From Agrocybe praecox (Eukaryota; Basidiomycota; Agaricomycetes; Agaricales; Agrocybaceae), in the NCBI GenBank assembly GCA_964017145.1, contig OZ024843.1:3366443-3430442 (forward strand): a stretch of DNA of 64,000 nucleotides, given 5' to 3'. Numbering within the stretch: position 1 is the first letter of the stretch; every line of letters starts with the position of its first letter. Both the position numbers and the translations under genes were made by a program. Of the stretch, positions 1-12,393 are shown piece by piece. The notes under the pieces were generated by a model. That model had not been told where the DNA came from. It was given only the letters and a program-made list of their open reading frames with translations, and ran no database searches.

Positions 1-55
1 GATGACCACAGTACTTAGACTTTACAGTAATAAATGAATCATAAGTGGTGCTTAC

Positions 56-718
56 TTATATGCGAAGTCCTCCTCTCAAACGGCGAGCAAGGGCCATGTC
101 CCTGGGCATTATTGTCACTCTTTTTGCATGGATTGCTGAAAAGTTCACGTCTTCGAACAACGAGACCAGGTACGCCTCCGACGCTTCTTGGAGCGCCATG
201 ATAGCAGCTGACTGGAACCTAATTCCAGACTTGGTAATAAATCGGATTTGAACATGAAGCTCAGAAATCAATAATCATAAAACATTAGTACTTACCTTGT
301 AGTCTTGTGCTATTTCACGGACAAGCCTCTGGAATGGGAGCTTACGGATGAGCAAATCCGTTGTATTCTGGTAATGACGTATTTCACGCAGAGCTGCAGT
401 GCCCGGACGAAAGCGATGGGGCTTCTCGACCCCTCCGTAAGTTTTATTGCCCTACCAAGAAAGAATTAAGATTAACACAAGGTCCTTATAAAATTATTTA
501 AAGAGGAATAGATTGAGTCACCGTAGTTTTCAGCGCCATTTGTTTGTCGTGTCTTCCTGCTGCTGTTTTATAACCATATTGACCATCAAGGCGGACGATA
601 TGTTTCCAATGTACCTTTCCTGCAACAAATATAAGGATAACGAAATGATACGGTAACATACTAAACATTTTGGTATACCTCCGGTGGACTTGCGCGCCGA
701 CTGCTTAGTACGCGCCAT
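56..718 (-). CDS. Divergent histone H3 variant (CENP-A candidate)
   Basis: Spliced H3-family protein. Exon 1 (from ATG at 718) encodes [14 protein letters not shown], nearly the canonical H3 tip, keeping K4, K9 and S10. The exon at about 451-296 encodes [12 protein letters not shown], the alpha-N helix and [19 protein letters not shown]. The exon 229-56 encodes the rest of the fold ([37 protein letters not shown]) and stops after RGGLRI instead of the usual RGERS/A. Introns use a clear GTAAG donor at 295. The tail between residues 14 and about 30 is strongly diverged, and its exon borders (600-490) could not be resolved. One reading needs a 5-base exon GAAAG that restores the lysine after STGG. 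Core substitutions (HYQNTTD, DYKSG, NFSA, RDMA) are more than expected for a replication H3, so it is either the centromeric H3 or another replacement variant. The loop-1 insertion of many CENP-A proteins is absent. Transcribed away from the JmjC gene. Confidence 0.82.
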
Positions 719-1568
719 TGTATGTGTGCAGACTGTGGTAGATTATTGACTTTGGTGGGTATTAATTGAAGGAATATTTTCTTCAGAGCTCGATATGCGA
801 GTCTTATATATTCAACGTCGAAGTCTTCTAGGGAGCTCGGAAATTTCCATGGCTTCTCTTTTGCTGCAATCACCTTCGTGAGGTTGAAGTCGAGTCATGA
901 CTCCGTTAGACGCGTTGTATTACACAGCCCTGGACCTACAGTTTCCGTAGATATACGGGGTTCAAAATCCAAACGTATGGCCCCAAGAGCCAGAACCGGG
1001 ATATCTGCAATGAATGACCTGAACTGTGGACATGCAAATGCCGGATTTTCTTCCGTACCTCTCCCCAATCGGTGCTCCAGACAACCTAATGAGCTGTCAA
1101 TAATTATTGGCGTTGCTTATATCCTTACGTTCGTTATCACGCAACATCACCCAGATAAAGCTAGATGGGTGCCGGGAAACTGCGAATCCCGGTTGGGGCA
1201 TAATTATTTTTAAGCGCACTGGGCAAGTTTATATGGAGATGACGATGTCCGAGGGCCGTTATGTTTTGCATTCCAGAATTTGTGTAGGTAGTAGCAGCTG
1301 TAACTTTTCGAAAGTTTCAGAACCTATCTGTATTCGCAGAACGAGTAGCAAGCGCAGTTTATTGACGAGAGATTCCCCGGGAGATATAAGGGTCAACGAA
1401 GCCCTGAACTGTACACGAACATTGAACGCCGTTAGAATCTGGGAAATGCATGAATAACCTCGGTACACGTGGGAAGAGTATCGTCATTCGGGCGGAGACC
1501 ATAAAAGTTGACTAGTGACTTGGAATTTCCGCGACTTCTATCAGTTTCCCTCAGGTTCGTCTGTAATA
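719..1568. promoter_or_regulatory. Shared divergent promoter region
   Basis: An 850-base gap separates the start codons of the H3 variant (leftward) and the JmjC demethylase (rightward). No convincing coding exon was seen in it. It must hold both promoters and 5' leaders. A leader intron of the JmjC gene may end just upstream of 1569. Confidence 0.45.
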
Positions 1569-4500
1569 ATGCAAGTACAGGATCCAAGCAAGAAAACGTC
1601 CATAACTTCGCTATTGAATCCCCAAGAGGCTTCGCGTTACCCTGCTCAAACACAAACCCCGGACCTTTTGGTCGCAAGTCAATCACATACCGTAATTTAT
1701 GAGAATGCCCCGTACGACGCCAGTAACTTGTATCACCCTCGCACAGCGAGCTGGGAAGCAGCTGAAGATCCTAGACGACAGGTTGTGCCAGCGACGCAGG
1801 TTCAACACCATTACCAGTCACAATACCATATGGTGCCCACGTACTCTACTGTGCCTCAAGTGTACTCGAGCTCCTCCATGCAATCTTCTTGGCAATCTTC
1901 AAAGGATTTGACTCAGCAGTCGTCACAGGACTTCAACCGGCAAGCTATCTACAGTGACGAACAAGCGGGTAACAAGTCCTAAGCTCTTCATTTCTTCCCA
2001 GAATTTACCTTTTTAATTCTAGTTTGGCAACATGGCGATAGGGCATCAGCACGAATTGTGGCCAAAGATACCCAAGTACAACCTCAACAACAAGAGCCGT
2101 ATACTCAATTCTTGACGTCGACCTCAACTAAGAGACCACTTCCTGAAAGCGAGACCGCGCCGGCCCCAAAATCAAAGCGAGCTAAAGCGAAATCTTCCAC
2201 CGATTCGACGAAAACACCAGGTATGTGGCCACTCCACTCAAACGAAATCATGCTAATCATTCTTCTAGGTACATCGAAGCGGGGCTATACTACCAAGAAG
2301 CGGAATGAGGCCGCAGTTATTTCTGCAAAGAATGGTATGTCATTTGGGTGTTTGTGTTGGCAGTAGCACAGCCTGATCATGAGTGACCGGTGACTAGATG
2401 AGGCACTGAAAAGATCTCAGTGTGGTACGTTGCGGGAGCATATATTCAGCCTCAGCTAAGTTGAGCCTATTAGGAGATTCTTCTGGCATGAGCCTGGTAC
2501 CTGAATTACAATCTGCCCGCTGCATGTCGAATCGATACAAAAACGAGGATTTTCCTCGATGCGTTTCCTGCACGAGGCGATGGGCTGGCGATACTTGCCG
2601 GTTTCAAAAAATACGTTACTTTATTCGAGACGACAAGAACAATCTTTGCGGGATGAGCTTTAGTGAAGCTCATCCACCGAGTCTGCAGACAATCAATTTC
2701 CCAACCCAATGGAACAGGAAGTTCGAGAAGACTCATATTAATAGAAGCAAGGTACTTTATGGTCGTGATAATGATAATGAACAAATTTTCACATATTATT
2801 TATCCAGTTGTCAATCGCAAAGGCTCTTTTGCCTGTTTTGCTAAAAGAGCAGCAACACATCCAAGTCGATGATATCGTGCGAAGGGCGCGTGAAACTGAT
2901 GTTCGTGCTACATGTGGTGCGCCATTGTTGCCGAGTTATAATGAATACAATCCTCTAACGCTTCTACCTTCACAGACACATGCATGACTTCTCTGTTTGT
3001 GGCCACTTTCATGTGTCGTCTGTGCGGTCGGGAAGTTTGCGATGACTGTTTTCAGCAAGTCCGTGAACTTACCGGAGAACCTGAAAATGCCACCCCAGCA
3101 CAACTCGCAGCATTTGCTCAGCGCAGGGAGAAATATTCCAGGGCAAATCCTTTCTTCCTAAACTGCACCAGGCGAAACGACCATATAGTGACTGACTTCA
3201 CTCCTGTGACAAGATTTATTGCACCTGAGTTGGAGAAAGCGATCCATGAGATGCAGGACTTTCTTGCTAGCAATGCACAGGCGGATGCGGAACGCGCAAG
3301 TGAAGCGACAACAGAGACGTTAGGAGATTCAACGCAACACGAAGATGCCATTCGACCTCATACTACCTCTGCGAACACTCAGAATCTTCCGGATCTTTTC
3401 ATAAATCCTCAGTACGACGATTATGTCCCTGCTAGAGAACCACCACATATTACTTCTATTCCCACATACCAGTCGCAAATTATACCTGCCTCTTATTTTG
3501 ACCCGCCTACCCAATCGTCCACTAGCGCGACATTCCCCGCTTTTTCTTCGTTGTGGCGGCAAGGTTTACCTCTACTCGTCAAGGATGTCTTGCCTCGATT
3601 CAAATTGCAATGGTCTCCCAGATCCTTTGCTGAAAGATACGGCGATAATGCGTGTTTGGTTGTAGAATGTCAGACGGATACGAACAAGAGGGTTACTATC
3701 AAGGAATTTTTTGAATCGTTTGGAAAATATGAAGGGCGGACCGAATGCTGGAAGTTGAAGGTAATAACATTCTATAGCTGTGTCTATCTCTTGGTCTGAC
3801 TGGCTTGTTGGAAAGGATTGGCCGACAAACACAGATTTCAAGACAGCATGTCCCGACTTGTACGAGGACTTCAGTAACGCAGTGCCCGTGCCTGATTACG
3901 TCCGCCGCGATGGAGTATACAACATTGGATCTCATTTCCCGACCAATGCTCTTGGTCCTGATCTCGGTTTGTGGTTCTTGTTTTTAATATTATCTAACAA
4001 AAGCTCACAATTGTATTATGAAGGCCCAAAAATGTACAATTCGTTGGCATCTTCCCAAGAACCAGGCAGTAGAGGTTCCACGCGGTTGCATATGGATATG
4101 GCCGATGCCTTGAATGTTATGCTTCACGCAGAAGCATGTCCGGATGGCTCTGAAGGTTACGCTGTGTGGGATTTATACAGAGCAGAGGATAGCGACAAAA
4201 TTCGCGCTTTTCTGAAGAAAAGGTTTGGCTACAATGCTGCTTCTAACGGGGCCAACGGCTCCAACCCTGGTGGCTCCAAAAGGTACGGTTTTATGCATTT
4301 CGCTCGCTACATTCCTCTCACTTTTTTTATTGTTGTTTTACTGCAGTACGGGTGAAAAGGGGGCAAGCCAAGGACCGCCACCGATTCAGATGATAGGTCA
4401 CGATGGAATACATAATCAGCAATTTTATCTCGATGTCGAGCTTCGCAAAGCTCTTTGGGAGGAATGCGGCGTTAAGAGTTACAGAATTTACCAACGGCCT

Positions 4501-4868
4501 GGAGATGGTGTATTTATACCGGCAGGCTGTGCCCATCAGGTGCGCCGATTTCTTTCTTCCTTCTGACAGACACTTAATGTGCTTTGAAGGTGGCAAACAT
4601 GTCAGATTGTATGAAAATTGCAATCGACTTTGTCAGCCCCGAGAACATCGACCGGTGCGAGAAGTTGACGAAAGAGTTTAGAGAACAAAACCAGAGTAAA
4701 GTTTGGAAGGAAGATGTGTTGCAGCTGCGCACGATGATGTGGTTCGCGTGGCAATCTTGCCATAACTTGGAGCAAGATGTGTCCAATGGCAAGGAGGTTG
4801 TTACTACCAACTTGGATGACACTGGCCCCTCACAGCTAAACGAACACGGTGAAAGGGATCTGGCGTGA
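1569..4868 (+). CDS. JmjC-domain histone demethylase, KDM3/JMJD1-like
   Basis: Multi-exon gene from ATG 1569 to TGA 4866-4868. The N-terminal part is Gln/Ser-rich and disordered (exon 1), then a basic stretch with SKRAKAK and TTKKR. A cysteine-rich module follows (RCVSCTRRWAGDTCRF near 2560 and FMCRLCGREVCDDCF near 3005), which matches the zinc finger that precedes the catalytic domain in KDM3 enzymes. The JmjC domain lies at about 3780-4700. It shows the Fe(II) ligands of the H-x-D motif in RLHMDMADALNVM and the distal histidine in PAGCAHQV, so it looks catalytically competent. Known KDM3 enzymes are 2-oxoglutarate dioxygenases that remove mono- and dimethyl marks from H3K9; substrate here is inferred. 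Introns are 50-70 bases. Splicing across the finger (ACAT|GTGGTG to CACAG|ACAC) gives a continuous Cys motif. Its neighbour, the H3 variant, is on the opposite strand. A decayed copy of its 5' end lies near 45.43 kb. Confidence 0.88.
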
Positions 4869-7800
4869 GAGTGATCGATTTTCTTAACAGGGATATTACA
4901 TTGTGGACATTGGGCTATTCATGTACGATTAGAAAGGATACCAACCTTATTTCATTGTTTTCTATGGGACTAGGATACTGATCTCGGTTATATGCTGTAC
5001 GCATACATCATGACTCGATGGGACAAAGGACGGGAGAAGCACAAATGCATCAGCGTCGTAGCAGAAGATGATACAAGTGAGGTTTTGATGTTTCTGATTG
5101 ACAAAGATCGACTATTGATTGTTGAACGTTGAAGTTTGAAGTGTCCATTTAATTGCAGTCATTGCAAATTTCAATCACATTTCTTCCACTCTGGGTGTAC
5201 CCAAAGCACGAGCTAGATTGTTACTTCTTGTTTCCGATAGTCGCGGTTTGGTTACGTTTGATTTATTTTTTTACTGCCATGGTCCAAGAATTCGACGTTC
5301 TGATGGAAACTACAGAGGCATAAAGGAGGTATCGAAACTGCTTCACCAGATGACCTCCGGTCCTGAATCCGAAATTTCTGACAATGTATCGATGAGAGTG
5401 ACCGGGACCTCTTATCAGAGTATAAGGTCTTGTCTAACAGTATTATTTTTTGGTCTGTCGACACTATTTAATGTTCCTCTAGATCGGGAGACCGTCTCTT
5501 TAGTTATTTGAATTCAACATCGCTGTTTGTTACCGTCTACACTGATGTTTTCCGTTGATTGTTGTTCCTCTCGCTAATGGCCGGGATAAATGACATGGAT
5601 TATATGGAAGGGATTGTAAACCTCCGGATTCCTGTCTCCGTTTAAGTTATTCAGGGTCGGGAATGCATGGAATTATGGGCGCTTAAATAGTTCCATGTAG
5701 TTAATGTGGTTGTTATCATAGCGGCTGTGCACTGGAGTCGCAAATTAGTTGAGTGAGGCACTCGCGCTTGTGTATCGATAGAGTAATCAATTATCTATAC
5801 AAATCGGAGATATACGAGTGCTATTGAAGTCGTGTAAGTCTTGATAATACAGTCATTCCTCGCGAAGTTCATGCCTTTTACCACACAGGTTTCCTCCATG
5901 TGCTTCGACCTCTAGACTCTCGTCATATCGATATCTTGTGACAAAGCTGACGAAGAAAGGGCCGCCGCCTGCGTATAAGAAATCGAAGAAGAGGTTTCGT
6001 AAAACCCCGAGAAGTGAGGAATGATAAACCATAAAGTTATTTATTGGTGGAAAGGCTTGGAACTTGGCGGTAGACGGTCTGGATGGGTTTGAAAGGCCCG
6101 TACTAGCCTGCACTCATGATTAAAGTTTCAACCTTTGAAGGAACGGAATGTCACATTATGCAAATCCTTGCAAATCTCGGCGAATAGAAAGTAGGAGATA
6201 TTCGGCGCTCGGAGATAATCTTTTGTCTTGGGACTCTTGGCCACTCTTGGCAATGTTTCGGAGACCCGGGCCGGTCGCGTCATGTCAACGTCGTAAGAAA
6301 GAGAAATTACATCGAAAATGCAGGCCAAGTCTCGTAGGACACATGAAAGGCCCTGGAGTCTTTAAATCAGTAACATAGAAAGGAATGCATTGCATAAAGA
6401 ACTTAGTGATAATATTTGACTCATATCATGCATCAAGCCGAGGATCAAAGCCGGATTGGGAAATATTTTCCGTATTGGGTTGCACGGTTGTCGGTGAATC
6501 ATATTCTCACGTTTAACCCATTTAGAATTAGTCTCGTACATACTCCCTAATACTCTCGAGCTGAGTTACTCTTCTTCACATTCTCGACATCGAGAAATCA
6601 AGGCTACATAAGGAAAATATATTCTGCTTATTTAATCTCCTTTAGTCTTCATCGATCGAAATGGCCACTAAGTACTAAATGTTTGCTTGTTCATCCGTGC
6701 GCTGCAGGCCAGACCACGTGCCTTCGCTCGTCCTGCACCGCTCAAAAGTTGACAACAAAATATGTCCTTACAATTGCACTTGATCATAGACGTCATAGCG
6801 GTGAGAAAATATTAATTGTTCGTCAGGATTTAGGCTTCCCACCTGGCGCACACCCAAGTTGTTTTCATCTCCACTATTGCCATAATGGTCCATGGATGAC
6901 TCACAATATAGTCAAGAAAACGGAGCTTCGTTTAATTACAGACGTCTTGGTGATGAGAATCAATTGTTCGTCGGTAGTATTTAGATTTCGTACCCGGCGC
7001 GCACTCATCTGTTTTTGGCATCTCCATTTCTGGTACAACAATGGATGGCTCGAGATGTACTTAAGTAAGAAATTTTTAGCTTTTGTTGGATTGTAACTTA
7101 GGAAACGACAGCTGTGATTTAAATGCCAGTCCTCAGGAAGACATGATGTGACTCGGCAATTAACACGAACGCTAGTTGTTTGATACTTACGGTACCGATG
7201 ATTTAAGCTCTTCCCGCGTCCCATTTAGATATCATCACCAAGACAACTGTCCATGATCGTCGTTTAATACATGTTACCCAACCTCCGGATCTGCGGAGTG
7301 CTCTCATGTTGCTAGCCTGACTGGATTTCACTTTCCTTGCTTATATTGTGAGTTCTTTCAGTTCGTCTTGGATAGAATAAATGCTCATACTTGATTACAT
7401 ATGATTCTAGAAATGTCACTACGCTCATTAATGCATCATGACTGCCACCATCAATAGTTGCTATATTACCATGGTTTACCGGTTTACTGTTCTATACTTG
7501 CCCAAGGGATTTAAATAATTCCTGCATGTATTTATATTTTATTTATTCGAATAGATATTTGATGTAACTTGCGAGGAATGCCATGTATATATAGTGTGCC
7601 ACTTTGTTTGTATATTCAAATTTGACTGGAAAATAAATCACAGGACGTCTTTAGCTTCTCACTGTTTTGTTACATCTGAGGATCTTGCGACCGCCGACCG
7701 GTGAAGCGGAATCCATACTCCAATATCAGAATTTTGAACCAGTTCAATGTTTTTTCTCTTGCCAATTCACTGCACACATATTGATATCTCGGTTGGTTTG

Positions 7801-8264
7801 CTACTGAGCTCTACGAACATAAAAAATGTACTTGATATGCATGCAGTATTTGAGAAACCAGGCCCGAAGTGACCTGCACTGATTCTGGTCAGTGCTCGTA
7901 CCTGTTTCTTTTTGGTCTGGTAAGATTAAAATTGCATGCAAAGCTTTAGATTTCGTCCAAGTTGGCTCATATCGTAGTTGGGAGGCGCACAACTTGTTTT
8001 GACACCTGAAGTTTCTTAGATTGGACCAGCGCCACGCTTTACATGTATGTCGATTCTGATTCCGTGGTGTGGAGTAATCTCGAGTGACGCAATCACCGAA
8101 AGGAGACGGGAAAAGGAGGTTTTTCCGTATTTGGCAGATATGTGTCTTGGCGAAATCATGCGAGGTTGCCGTGCTGCAAGTTCAAACTGAACCCTGCTGC
8201 CTTCGTGTTTGAGTCAGAAGTGAGGTTCATCTTGCAGGCCCAACCACTTTCCCTAGAGGACAAG
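4869..8264. other. Gene-poor stretch, 3.4 kb
   Basis: No open frame here has recognisable similarity, codon structure or splice-linked neighbours. It contains a decayed direct repeat at 6789-7075 and AT-rich sequence around 7380-7640. It probably holds the 3' end of the JmjC transcript, the 5' leader of the next gene and old transposon debris. Confidence 0.5.
6789..7075. repeat. Degenerate tandem duplication, period about 152 bp
   Basis: Two copies begin with gacgtc at 6789 and 6941. They share the landmarks ATTGTTCGTC, ACC(T/C)GGCGC(A/G)CAC, TTTTGGCATCTCC or TTTTCATCTCC, and ATGG(C/A)TGACTC or ATGGATGGCTC in the same order. A short inverted copy of GTCTTGGTGATGA occurs at about 7233-7245. 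No coding capacity is evident. Confidence 0.6.
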
Positions 8265-11200
8265 ATGGCGAAACCAACACTGGTTCAGACACTGCTGAAG
8301 CAACCTTCGCAAACATATGTCAACGTCGTGGAGACTAAACCGAAGCAGGAGTATTATTCCACCAAGCAAGAGATGCTGCGCATCGCGGCGAGCGCCCAGG
8401 TGGCGAATGAGAGAGAAAAAGAGAAGGAGCTTAAAGGCGCGAGGACTGCTACCGTACGTCACATTTCACTATCTCACAGTGGGTAGCTTATCCGAAACGG
8501 TCGTTCGGACACTATTTCTAGCAGAACCTAACAACACTGGCGCCCACCCGGTATCCTTCTCAACGTTCCGAGTCGGACGACGATGACGACTCGGATCTCG
8601 AAGTCTTCTTCACGCCCAACACCTCTCCACGTACATCAATGGCCTCTTCCGTTGCAACAATTACTTTCCCTTCTGCACGGAGACTGAATCGAAGATCACT
8701 GAGCAATGTATCCACAGAATCCTATCAACCAATGCAATTGCCTATCGTTGACTCTCCTGTTACGCCAGTTTCAAAACCTTCAAGCTCTGAACCACAAGCT
8801 GCTGTTCCGTCGACTCGTACTCCATCTACCTCCACGTCACAGTCAACTAGAGCCCGCCATGCCCTTTCCTCATCATCCAGTTTATCGTCAACAAGTTTGG
8901 AAGGTCATTCTGTCTTTTCGGATTTCATAGATTCGAATGAATCCACAACGTTCACAACTCCGTACCAAAATGACTCCGGCGAGAAGCTCTCAAAAGCCAA
9001 AGAGAGGCCCAAGGCATCGCGGACGGACTCAACCAACAGTACGGCCACTGCAGATACAAAGCGTAGAATTGCCAAAAATGCGAGTACAGAAGTATCTACA
9101 ACAAACTCCGCAAGCTCAAATACGCCCAATAACAAAACGAAGAGTACCAACGGTCATGCTTCCAATACCCCGACACCCACCAAGTCCTCCACGACTGAAA
9201 AAAGTATAACTCCCGCAAATTTATCCCCATCATCTTCGACGAAGAAAGCTCCAACGAAGTCGCAAACATATACTCATATGGCTGCCGGGTCGCGTGTGGA
9301 AGCACAGATCAAAGTTTCTAGCAGCACTCCGACTACTAGTGCCAAAGGCAAAGAAAAAGAAAAGGACGTGCAACCGGAAAAGACGTCAACCCATAGTCGA
9401 AGTTCTAGTACTTCGACTTCAGACAGTACGAGCAAGTCTCCCCGACAACCACACACCTTTTCCGCTTTTGCCCCCCTTCCTACATCTACACCACCGTCAA
9501 AACCATCGACAGTGCAAAATGAAAATGGAGCCCGTCCATTGAAAACACCTTCCAGTCCTGCGACTACCACGCCGACAACTACTGGAAGGAATGGTTCGCT
9601 GGGTAAATCACCTTCAAAGACCCAGAACTCAAATCCTTCGCCAACCCCCCCTGCTCAGCGAAAGAAACCCAATCATCACAAACCTCCGCCGAGTGGTATG
9701 CTCGGTATGGATGCTGTCTTGGAAGAGGATGAAGAAGGACCATTCACGCCTCGTATGGAAACGTTAGTTATTAACGACCAGAACGATGGTTATAGTTGGA
9801 CGTCCGGGAGTGAGGGAAAGGAAGTCAATCCATCTCGCACTTTGAGACATACCACACCGAATGATAAAGGCAGAGATCACCTTTCGACGCCGTCTGTAGA
9901 TTCAACTTCAACGCACTCGAGGTCAGGCTCTACCTCCACATTAACAACACCTACCCGCCAAAGCCGAGCACTTCCTAAAACTTTGACGTCGGAGGTGAAT
10001 GCCCTCGTTTACAATTCCACTGGTGAGCGACCTAGCAATGCAACGCAAGGGTACACCTCTCTTGTCTTGCCTAGAGCCCCGCCACCGGCTAGTAGTAAGG
10101 CTACTGGTGTCGGAAAGGGTGATGGGTGGTTATCTGCGGACGGGAAGGTTGACTTGACGAAGTCTGGAGTTGCCCAGACCACCATGGCTACGGTGGAGGT
10201 GGTGAGAGGGCTTGGGTCGAAAGGAGGAGGGCTCTTGGGCGGATTCTTGGGACTTGGAAGGAAGAGGTCCATTTCTGACCCACGAGGCCATGCACCACGA
10301 CTGGCTCCACCTACGGTCTTGGGTCCGCCTGGTACAAAGCAGGTACTTCCAAGAAAACCTATCGATAGCACGCCCCTCGGTTTCACTTCGTATCGCTCGC
10401 CCCCGAATTACGTACCCAGTGGGAGCGTGCTCGTCCAGGTTTGGGCCGTCGGGGTTGACAGTGTGGATGGTAGACTGGTCGGTGTGCGATTTGGTGGTAA
10501 TCCTGATATGTCGCGACTCTACCCAGGACAGGAGGAAGAGATGCACGGTCAGGAGATGAACATGGAAGAGGACAATGGTGGAGAAACGGAACGAGAGGAT
10601 GGAAACGAGGATGACATGATGAATTCGAACGGAGGGCTCGACAGCCCAAAGAAGGGAGCGCTTGCGGCCCTTGGACGCACCTTGAGCATGCGTTTATCTC
10701 GTACTGGAAGTGTAAAGCAAAAGACTGGCAAGAAAGATACACCCTCACACAAGCGATCTGTGTCCGCAGCTTCAACACCGTCCAAGACTAAACAGTCCGA
10801 GGAGAAATCGCAATCCCGCCGAGACCATGCAGAGGCTGCGAATAGTACTCCAGAGTCTGGCGGGCCCAAACGTTCTTTGTCATTTTCTCTAAAAAAAAAC
10901 AATACTACCTTGTCGCATGCTACGTCTACGACCTCCTCAACGTCTCCTCAAGGGAAGAGTAAAAAAGAGAAAAAGAATAGTCTAATTAAACACATGAGAG
11001 CTGATGTGGGGTATATTCCTGGGAGAAGCTTTGTTGGAAGGGTGCTGGAATGTGGATGGGACGTAAGAGAAGAGGTGGCGAGAAAAGGTGATTGGGTGAT
11101 GGGGCTTCTGGATGTTCGTAGAGTGAGTTTCTTTTCCACTATGTCTTTCGAATGTTCGTGTTCCGCCCCACGACCAGAACCCGCCAAAGGGTGAAAAAAA

Positions 11201-12393
11201 ACCCGTTGAATAAGACAATTAATGATAATTTTCAGGCTGGAGCACTAGCGGAATTTATCGTGGTCGATAGACGTCGTGTACAGCGCGTTCCTCAGCCAAG
11301 AAGCATCCAGAATACTCCTAGCTTATCCACCATTAATCCTGAAGGTCTTAGTCTGGAAGAGTTGGCCCTTCTCCCTCTATGTGGATTGCCTGCATACCGG
11401 GCTGTTCGGACGTTTGTGTATGCATTCTCTTCCTCATCGTCGAGAGACAAAACAACACCTTCTTCCGCCGATCGAGTAGGGTTTGATTTAGGAACAGGCC
11501 ATAGAAGCATGTCGAATAGTCTGTCGTCCTATCGAGCGGGGTCAGACCATGACGTTGGATATCGACGACGCGCCCTGGTACTACGAGGTCACGATGGTGC
11601 TGGCGCCATGGCAGTGCAAATGCTTGTTAGACGAGGATGGCGAGTTTCTGTGCATGTACCCTTTTCTTCTGTTCCAGGCAATGCGACGCAAGAAGTTGGA
11701 GACCAGTTTATGCGTGTCCTCGAGGAGAGAGCAAGGGATTGGGGCGCAGACGAAGTTATTTTTGATGATGGAGAAGGTGGGGGCGGCGTAGATGATGGGA
11801 GAGGCGCTGCAGTCAGAGTACTGGACTCTCTGAGAGAGGATGGGGATATTTTCGACGCGGTACTGGATACAATTGGCGGCAAAGAGGTCAGAGAGGCAGC
11901 CGAGAGATTGCTACGATCGACTGGTGTTGACACCAGCGCCGTTGATTCTCCCGTCAGATCCCCTGGTCACCCGAAACGCCGCGAGTCAGGTCAATTCACC
12001 ACGCTGGTCGGCGATGTACCAGAAAGGGCTATACCTACTGCTGGAGACAACTTTCGTGCCGGATTGCGGTCACTGAGGATCGGCAATGATGGCAATGGCC
12101 GGGAGGCTATTGTCGAAGAAAGCGCAGACACCAAAGCTAAAGTTGGCTATGCATGGGTCAGCGTGGCCCAGGACGTTGATTGGGAAGGTGATGATGTTGG
12201 CGAGACGCTGGGAATAGTGTTGCGTCAGGCACTGGAAGCTGATATCAGGCCTGTCGTCGATGATATCGACTGCACCGGACCTGTACCCCTTCAGATGACC
12301 CGCACTGTGCCTTTCGAAGATACCCCGTACATCTTTGTGGACAATGGTCCTCTGAGCGACGGGGGTACGGTGGTGGTGCGAATAGCGGCATAA
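8265..12393 (+). CDS. MDR (zinc-dehydrogenase-like) protein with long disordered regions
   Basis: Three exons, 8265-8453, 8522-11122 and 11236-12393, join in frame to 1,315 codons plus stop. Residues 1-600 are Ser/Thr/Pro-rich with a DDDDDSD acidic patch and look disordered. From about residue 640 a GroES-like start appears (SGSVLVQVWAVGVDSVDGR). It is interrupted by about 180 acidic and Ser/Lys-rich residues and resumes at VGYIPGRSFVGRVLECGWDV and KGDWVMGLLDVRR. After the second intron come AGALAEFIVVD, LPLCGLPAYRAVRT and a Rossmann-like stretch RALVLRGHDGAGAMAVQML, which places it in the medium-chain dehydrogenase/reductase family. The catalytic-zinc Cys/His set is not obvious, so it may be a quinone-reductase-like or non-enzymatic member. 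A run of nine A bases sits in the coding sequence near 10891. Substrate and role are unknown. Confidence 0.82.

Noticed and set aside
6683..7096. 137-codon plus-strand open frame
   Set aside because: Its Cys/His pattern comes from the two decayed repeat units, not from a conserved protein.
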